Shown here piece after piece: positions 21,635-26,349 of a DNA stretch of 26,349 nucleotides. Where the stretch lies: the NCBI GenBank assembly GCA_001953115.1, contig LSSL01004936.1, forward strand, positions 1 through 26,349. The letters are read 5' to 3'. The notes beneath the pieces are model-generated. The model saw nothing but the letters and a program-made list of their open reading frames with translations. It had not been told where the DNA came from and ran no database searches. The stretch is from Smittium mucronatum (lineage: Eukaryota; Kickxellomycota; Harpellomycetes; Harpellales; Legeriomycetaceae). Numbering within the stretch: the first letter of the stretch is position 1; each line of letters begins with the position of its first letter. The position numbers and the translations under genes were made by a program.

Positions 21635-21652
21635 TGTGTGTGTGTGTGTGTG
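21635..21652 (+). repeat. (TG)9 microsatellite
   Basis: Nine uninterrupted TG units, preceded by an alternating purine/pyrimidine stretch with GCGCGTGTG at 21622-21630. The whole 21617-21652 region alternates almost throughout, apart from a short T run. Confidence 0.9.
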
Positions 21653-23701
21653 CAATTTTATCTTTGATTTTTATAACTTAAAAAAATTTATGTAGCAATA
21701 AATTTAATTGAAACTTTTTTTCGGAATCAAATTTCCTAGATTTCTGAATTCTATCAAGCTCAAAATCCAAAGAATTTTATTAATAAATTGGAATATGCTT
21801 TAAACATCAAAAAATTACAAAGACTATTAAAATTAGTTAATAATTTTTTCATTTTATTGATATTAAATTGAGAAAAAAACTCCCTAATATAATCTAGTTT
21901 AGATTTTATAATTTTTATTTGAAGCTGGTTTAAATATAAATTGGAAAAACTGATTATTAGGATTTTTGATAATCAATTATAGTGATTTTCAAAACAATCT
22001 TTGTCCGAAATATTTTCCCCCAGTTTCAATAAGGTCGAATTTAGTAATTTATGTTTTGATGTTTATTAATAGATATATTTGTAAATGTACATTATTTTTC
22101 TTTTTAAAAAAAATAAAGAGAGAGAAAAAATGATTAAGTGGCCATTTATATATTTGTTAATTTATATCTAAACCAATTTTTTGAATAAATCCCTCACTTT
22201 ATACAAGTTTTCAAATATTTCCAGCTCTAGAATTTCACTTGTCTTTCAAATTGTACATTCTAAATATAAGCCCTTTACTTGAAATTTAAAAAAAAAAATT
22301 GAAAATTTTAATTTCAATTTTTTCTGTGATATTTTGTTATACCCTAATTTTTTCGTATTTCTCAAATATAAATTCTCATATTCAGTTTTTTACTTTTTGA
22401 AAAACTTACAAAATCAATCATGGACTATTTCATCCATTCTATATTCGCATTTTTTTGGCAGTTCTATTAAACCTTTCTTGAGAATTTTTTGTTGAAGGTT
22501 TGAAAAAATTAATAATTTTTTTCTAATTTTATTTCTTTATTATCTCTTCTACCCTGCAAAATTAAATCGAATTTTTTGAGTAGAAATTAGGTGTATCTTG
22601 GAAAAGAAATATTTTATTTCACCTTTATAAACATCCCATATTGTTTTAACAAAGCCTTATTTTTTTTAAATCATTTTTCCAGAATTTTGATCTAGATATT
22701 CAGATTCAAATAGGATAATTGTCTTTTTTATTTTTTCTGTGTATTCAGGTATTAATTTTTCCGTTGAAAAATTTATACCTAACTTTAATTTACTGAGTAT
22801 TTTTTTAAAATATTCACAAATAGTATATATAAATATCACTTTTTTAATCCCAATTTTATACTCGATGGGCTAATGATCTGTATCGGTGAAGTCGGAATCT
22901 ATCATGAAATAATAAACAATTATCCGCCTAAATATGGAGTATGTATGTATATATGTATATCTTCAGAAAGAATCTATAAGATTTTTCTGTCATATTTTAT
23001 CTGAATCCATTTATTTTAAATCAAAATCCAGCAATATATTACTTTCGAAAATCATATTTATTCGAAAAAAACTTTGTGTATTCAAAAAAACATTTAGATT
23101 TTATTTAAATTATTTTAATATCAAAAAAATTAACACTAAAAAAAGCTATTTTTAATTATTTTTGACTTATTTTTAAGAAGATTGATTCCCATAATTTGTT
23201 TATTTTTACATTCTTTTTTCAGAATAGTAATCATTTAAAATTTTGTTAGAATATTCATATATATACATGCATGTGTTTTTTTAAAGCTTAAAAATACCCC
23301 CCATTCAATCAATTAATTTATCATTAAAATTCGTTTTTTGTGTATGTTTGAACTTTGATAAATGTTTAGTAAATGACCTTCTCCACTCCCGCACCGCTTT
23401 TGAGATATTTTTCTTATAGATAATTTTGGTATAAAATCAAATTTTCAATTTTATAAACCCTTTTAAATTTCTAGATATATTTATGTTTCAGGAAAAATCA
23501 TAAAATACTTTCGTTATACACGATCTATTTCATATTTTACTATATACAATAAATATTATACATTGTTATTTAATGTTGAATCTTTATTTAAATATGTATA
23601 AAATACGGGGGGAAATTTAAAAAAATTGTTTTTTAATAATTTTTGTAAATTTAGAAAAAAAATCGAAAAGATTTAAAATGTTTAAATATATAAAATTTGA
23701 A

Positions 23702-23729
23702 AAAGACTCAAAATTATCTTTGAGTCTTT
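23702..23729. repeat. Perfect 11-bp inverted repeat (hairpin)
   Basis: AAAGACTCAAA at 23702-23712 and TTTGAGTCTTT at 23719-23729 are exact reverse complements around a 6-nt spacer. Arms of this length with internal G/C are unusual for the surrounding sequence. No neighbouring gene suggests a function. Confidence 0.7.
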
Positions 23730-24100
23730 GAGTAATTTGATAAAAATATTTTGGATCAGCCTACCAAATTTTCAAAATTAATTCATTTATTTCTAACTAA
23801 CAAAAATTCTTTGAAATCAAAAAATTTATTTTTGATACATAATTAACCATTTTTACCGATTTTTGAACATTTTATTTGAATTCTAATGGAATCATCCAAT
23901 TAATCTCATGAATATATTTTTTTTAATTTATTGTTTTCGAATAAAAAAATTAAGAATAATGAATTTGATAAATTTTTAATTAATATATCAGAGAATATAT
24001 GGTTTCGAATTTTTTTTTAAAGGGAATTTATTTATAATATTTAGACACTATAATAAAATGCTAAAATAAAAATACAATAAAAGGAAAAAATATTTATTAA

Positions 24101-24165
24101 TACCACTCCCATCTGTCGCTCTAGAGGCTCCGTGCCCACTGGGCATTGGCTCAAGGTCAAAAAAT
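24101..24165 (-). repeat. Repeat family R1, inverted 3' fragment (copy 5)
   Basis: Read on the minus strand, this segment gives TTGAGCCAATGCCCAGTGGG, then CACGGAGCCTCTAGAGCG and GGGAGTGGTA. It matches the 3' part of copy 1 (CCCAGTGGGTACGGAGCTGC, TAGAGCGG, GGAGTTGGGTA) and of copy 2 (TTGAGCCAATACTCAGTG, CTAGAGTGG, GGAGTAGGA). It is a GC-rich spot in otherwise AT-rich DNA. The 5' part of the element is missing or unrecognisable. Confidence 0.7.
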
Positions 24166-26349
24166 TTAATGATTATTTTTTAATTTAAAAATTATAAAAA
24201 TCTGCATGTTTAAAAAAAGGAAACAATAAATTTCCTTGAAATTTGAGGATTTGGATGTGTGTAATTTTTCTACCATTTTTTTTAAAAAATATAAATTTTA
24301 TTTTTATAGCTGAAAATTTTTCATATTAGTCAAAAAAAATTAAGAGAAAATACACATTCTTATAAATACATGTATTAATATTCACACGTAAATAATGACT
24401 CTTATTCCAATTCAGTAATAACCTCTACAGATTTCCGGAGTACCCCTTTTAAAAAGATGTACACTAATTGAATCATTTAATATTTTCCTATTTTTTTTAT
24501 ATAATATTGTATCAACTTTATAATTTTATTTTAAACGACAAATAAATTAGAAAGAGTTCAACTAAGAATTTAAATATATTAATAATTCTCCTATTTATAG
24601 TTTCTCTGTGGTATATAAGTGCAAATTTCCGCGCAAGTTCTCTTTAATTATATATCATGGAAAAAATTGTGTTAATTTGAGATATAAATCTATAAATCTC
24701 TTTTTTGTAATAAATTTCTCTAAAAATGATTATCTCATTTTAAAAAAAAAATGGTTTATCTCAAATCAATTTTAACCTTTATTACCCTAAATTATGTTAA
24801 ATGAAATCTTCTTTTTATCAATACAAAAATATTCTTGAGCTATTCATAGTTTAATCTAAGTATTAATAGGCAAGAGATATAAAATCATTTCTCTAAATGA
24901 TTTTTTTATCTAATATTTCATATAAATTACAATATTTTCTATGTTCTCAGTTAATATAAACCCGATTTTTACTTTTTATTCCTTTTTAGTTGTTAAATTT
25001 TATTTTTTAATATATTACTCATGAATATATTGGTATATTAATTAGTATTCAGTAAATACAACAGAATTTTTTATTTTAATTTAATGCAAAGATCGTCATT
25101 TACCATCATATATTTTTTCTTTAGGGAATTTTTTTTATTTCTTCATGATACCTCAGTTTTTTCTGATTAATAGTGTGATGAAAATAATTTTCGTTAAAAT
25201 ATAGATTAACTGGTTTTTTCGTTTTCGTTTTCATTTTTTTCTTAGCTTTAAGACTTTTTGGAGTGATATAGTCGATATATAGGGCCTCTGAAAAAAATTT
25301 TATGGAAATAAATTATAAATGATAGATGAGAAAGCTCCATTATTAAAGACTTGATGCAAAAAAAATTCGTAAAATTTTTTTTTAAACTATTTCAGTGAAT
25401 TTGGATAAAAAAATTCTCTCTACCGAATATAAATTCCTTCTTATAAAAAAGAAGGATGCATGAAGCGTGAAAAAAAATTGAGATACTAAAACGTACATTA
25501 ATGAAACTCTTATATTTTTTTTTGCCATTTTAAAATGAAAAATAATCAACTCAGGTTTCTGGATTTGTTGTAATAAATAACTAATTATTATTATTCAATT
25601 CCCGGAAAAAAATTAGAAAAAAAAGAAAAATCTATGGCCAACGGATATATAATGTTCATTAATTTCCGAAAGTGAAATATAATCAATAAAAAAAATTATT
25701 GCGTTAATAATTTTTAAACCATATCTATTTAGTCATAAACCAACTTTTAATCCATATCCCTTCTATTTAATAATATTTATTAATACATAAATAATTTTTA
25801 TTATTATGAAGAAGTCTCATTTTGATTATTCCCGACATCTTTTATCTCTGATATAAAATTTCAAAATATTATTAAATTTCTTCTTTCTCAGATTTTTTTT
25901 TTTGCAAATTTTTTTTAATTAAGAGTCGCATCTTTTTTCACAAACAAACAAAATCTCCCCGAAGAATACCATAAAGTAAATAAATATTTATAATATCATT
26001 ACACTCAACTTAGAATATTTTTATTTTAAGTTTAATGAGTATAAATTTCTGAATCAGATATAAAAACCACTGAGGTAACATTAAATATAACTATAATTCT
26101 TTTAATACTATAAAAAAATTTTGATATTGAAATTTATTCATAAAATATTTTTAAAAGTTTCAGAATATAAAAATTTATATGCACTCTAAAACACTTTTAA
26201 TTAAAAAAGAAACTCTATTGTTCAAATCAAATCTATCCGGATATTTCTATTATATTTGAATTTTCCAGAAATTTTTTATTTTGATTAAAGAAAAAATACA
26301 TCAAATATAAAAAAATCTAATACATTTAATCGGTTAAAAAGAATTTATT
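24166..26349. other. AT-rich region at right edge
   Basis: About 2.2 kb with no supportable gene or RNA. Minor structure includes an 8-bp inverted repeat (TCCTTCTT / AAGAAGGA, 25435-25456) and three imperfect TTTTCG units at 25216-25233. Confidence 0.75.

Larger units (their letters stand above)
15561..24100. other. AT-rich gene desert, right
   Basis: About 8.5 kb of A/T-run sequence without a supportable gene. Open frames of 60-90 codons occur (16358-16540, 16690-16911, 17521-17793 minus, 22934-23155), but all are Asn/Lys/Ile/Phe/Tyr-rich and of a length expected by chance here. Structured features inside are a decayed tandem array (19385-20010), a TA tract (21448-21461), a TG microsatellite (21635-21652) and a hairpin (23702-23729). 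Small GC-richer spots near 16625-16705, 19330-19380 and 23385-23400 carry nothing I can name. Confidence 0.75.

Noticed and set aside
22934..23155. 73-codon + frame
   Set aside because: Lys/Phe/Ile/Ser-rich, no motif. Same chance argument as the other desert frames.
24612..24660. TATATAAG followed by an ATG, resembling a core promoter and start
   Set aside because: The frame from that ATG closes after seven codons, and TATA-like strings are common here.

Overview
The window looks like nuclear DNA from a very AT-rich eukaryote. It has one confident protein-coding gene, split by a short spliceosomal-type intron, and long gene-free flanks made almost entirely of A/T runs. The gene encodes the nucleolar ribosome-biogenesis factor Utp22 (NOL6/Nrap family), so an organellar or bacterial origin is very unlikely. 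The short intron, intron-poor gene, standard code and extreme AT bias would fit an AT-rich fungus or fungus-like protist. That placement is inference only.

Layout. Positions 1-960 carry a full-length but left-truncated copy of a dispersed repeat, then two decayed fragments of it in the same orientation. Positions 960-8160 are an AT desert with only simple repeats. Positions 8170-8850 are an island of clearly higher GC with stop-interrupted reading frames on both strands, probably the relic of a mobile element or gene. Positions 8850-9460 are the upstream region of the gene and include one copy of a second, diverged ~95-bp repeat. Positions 9463-13889 are the UTP22 gene: exon 1 (125 codons), a 71-nt phase-0 intron, and exon 2 (1326 codons plus stop), for a predicted 1451-residue protein. 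A second copy of the 95-bp repeat lies at ~14312-14405. A second long copy of the first repeat lies at ~15184-15560. From 15560 to the end is another AT desert with a decayed tandem array (~19385-20010), a (TG)9 microsatellite, a perfect hairpin, and an inverted 3' fragment of the first repeat at ~24101-24165.

Functionally, only the UTP22 gene can be assigned a role: assembly of the small-subunit processome in the nucleolus. Everything else is repeat, relic or featureless AT-rich sequence. I found no tRNA, rRNA, snRNA, CRISPR, operon or defence/toxin locus. The best candidate for something undescribed is the ~370-bp repeat family, which has a tRNA-like A-box motif and a palindromic 3' core. 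I could not run a database search to see whether it is known.
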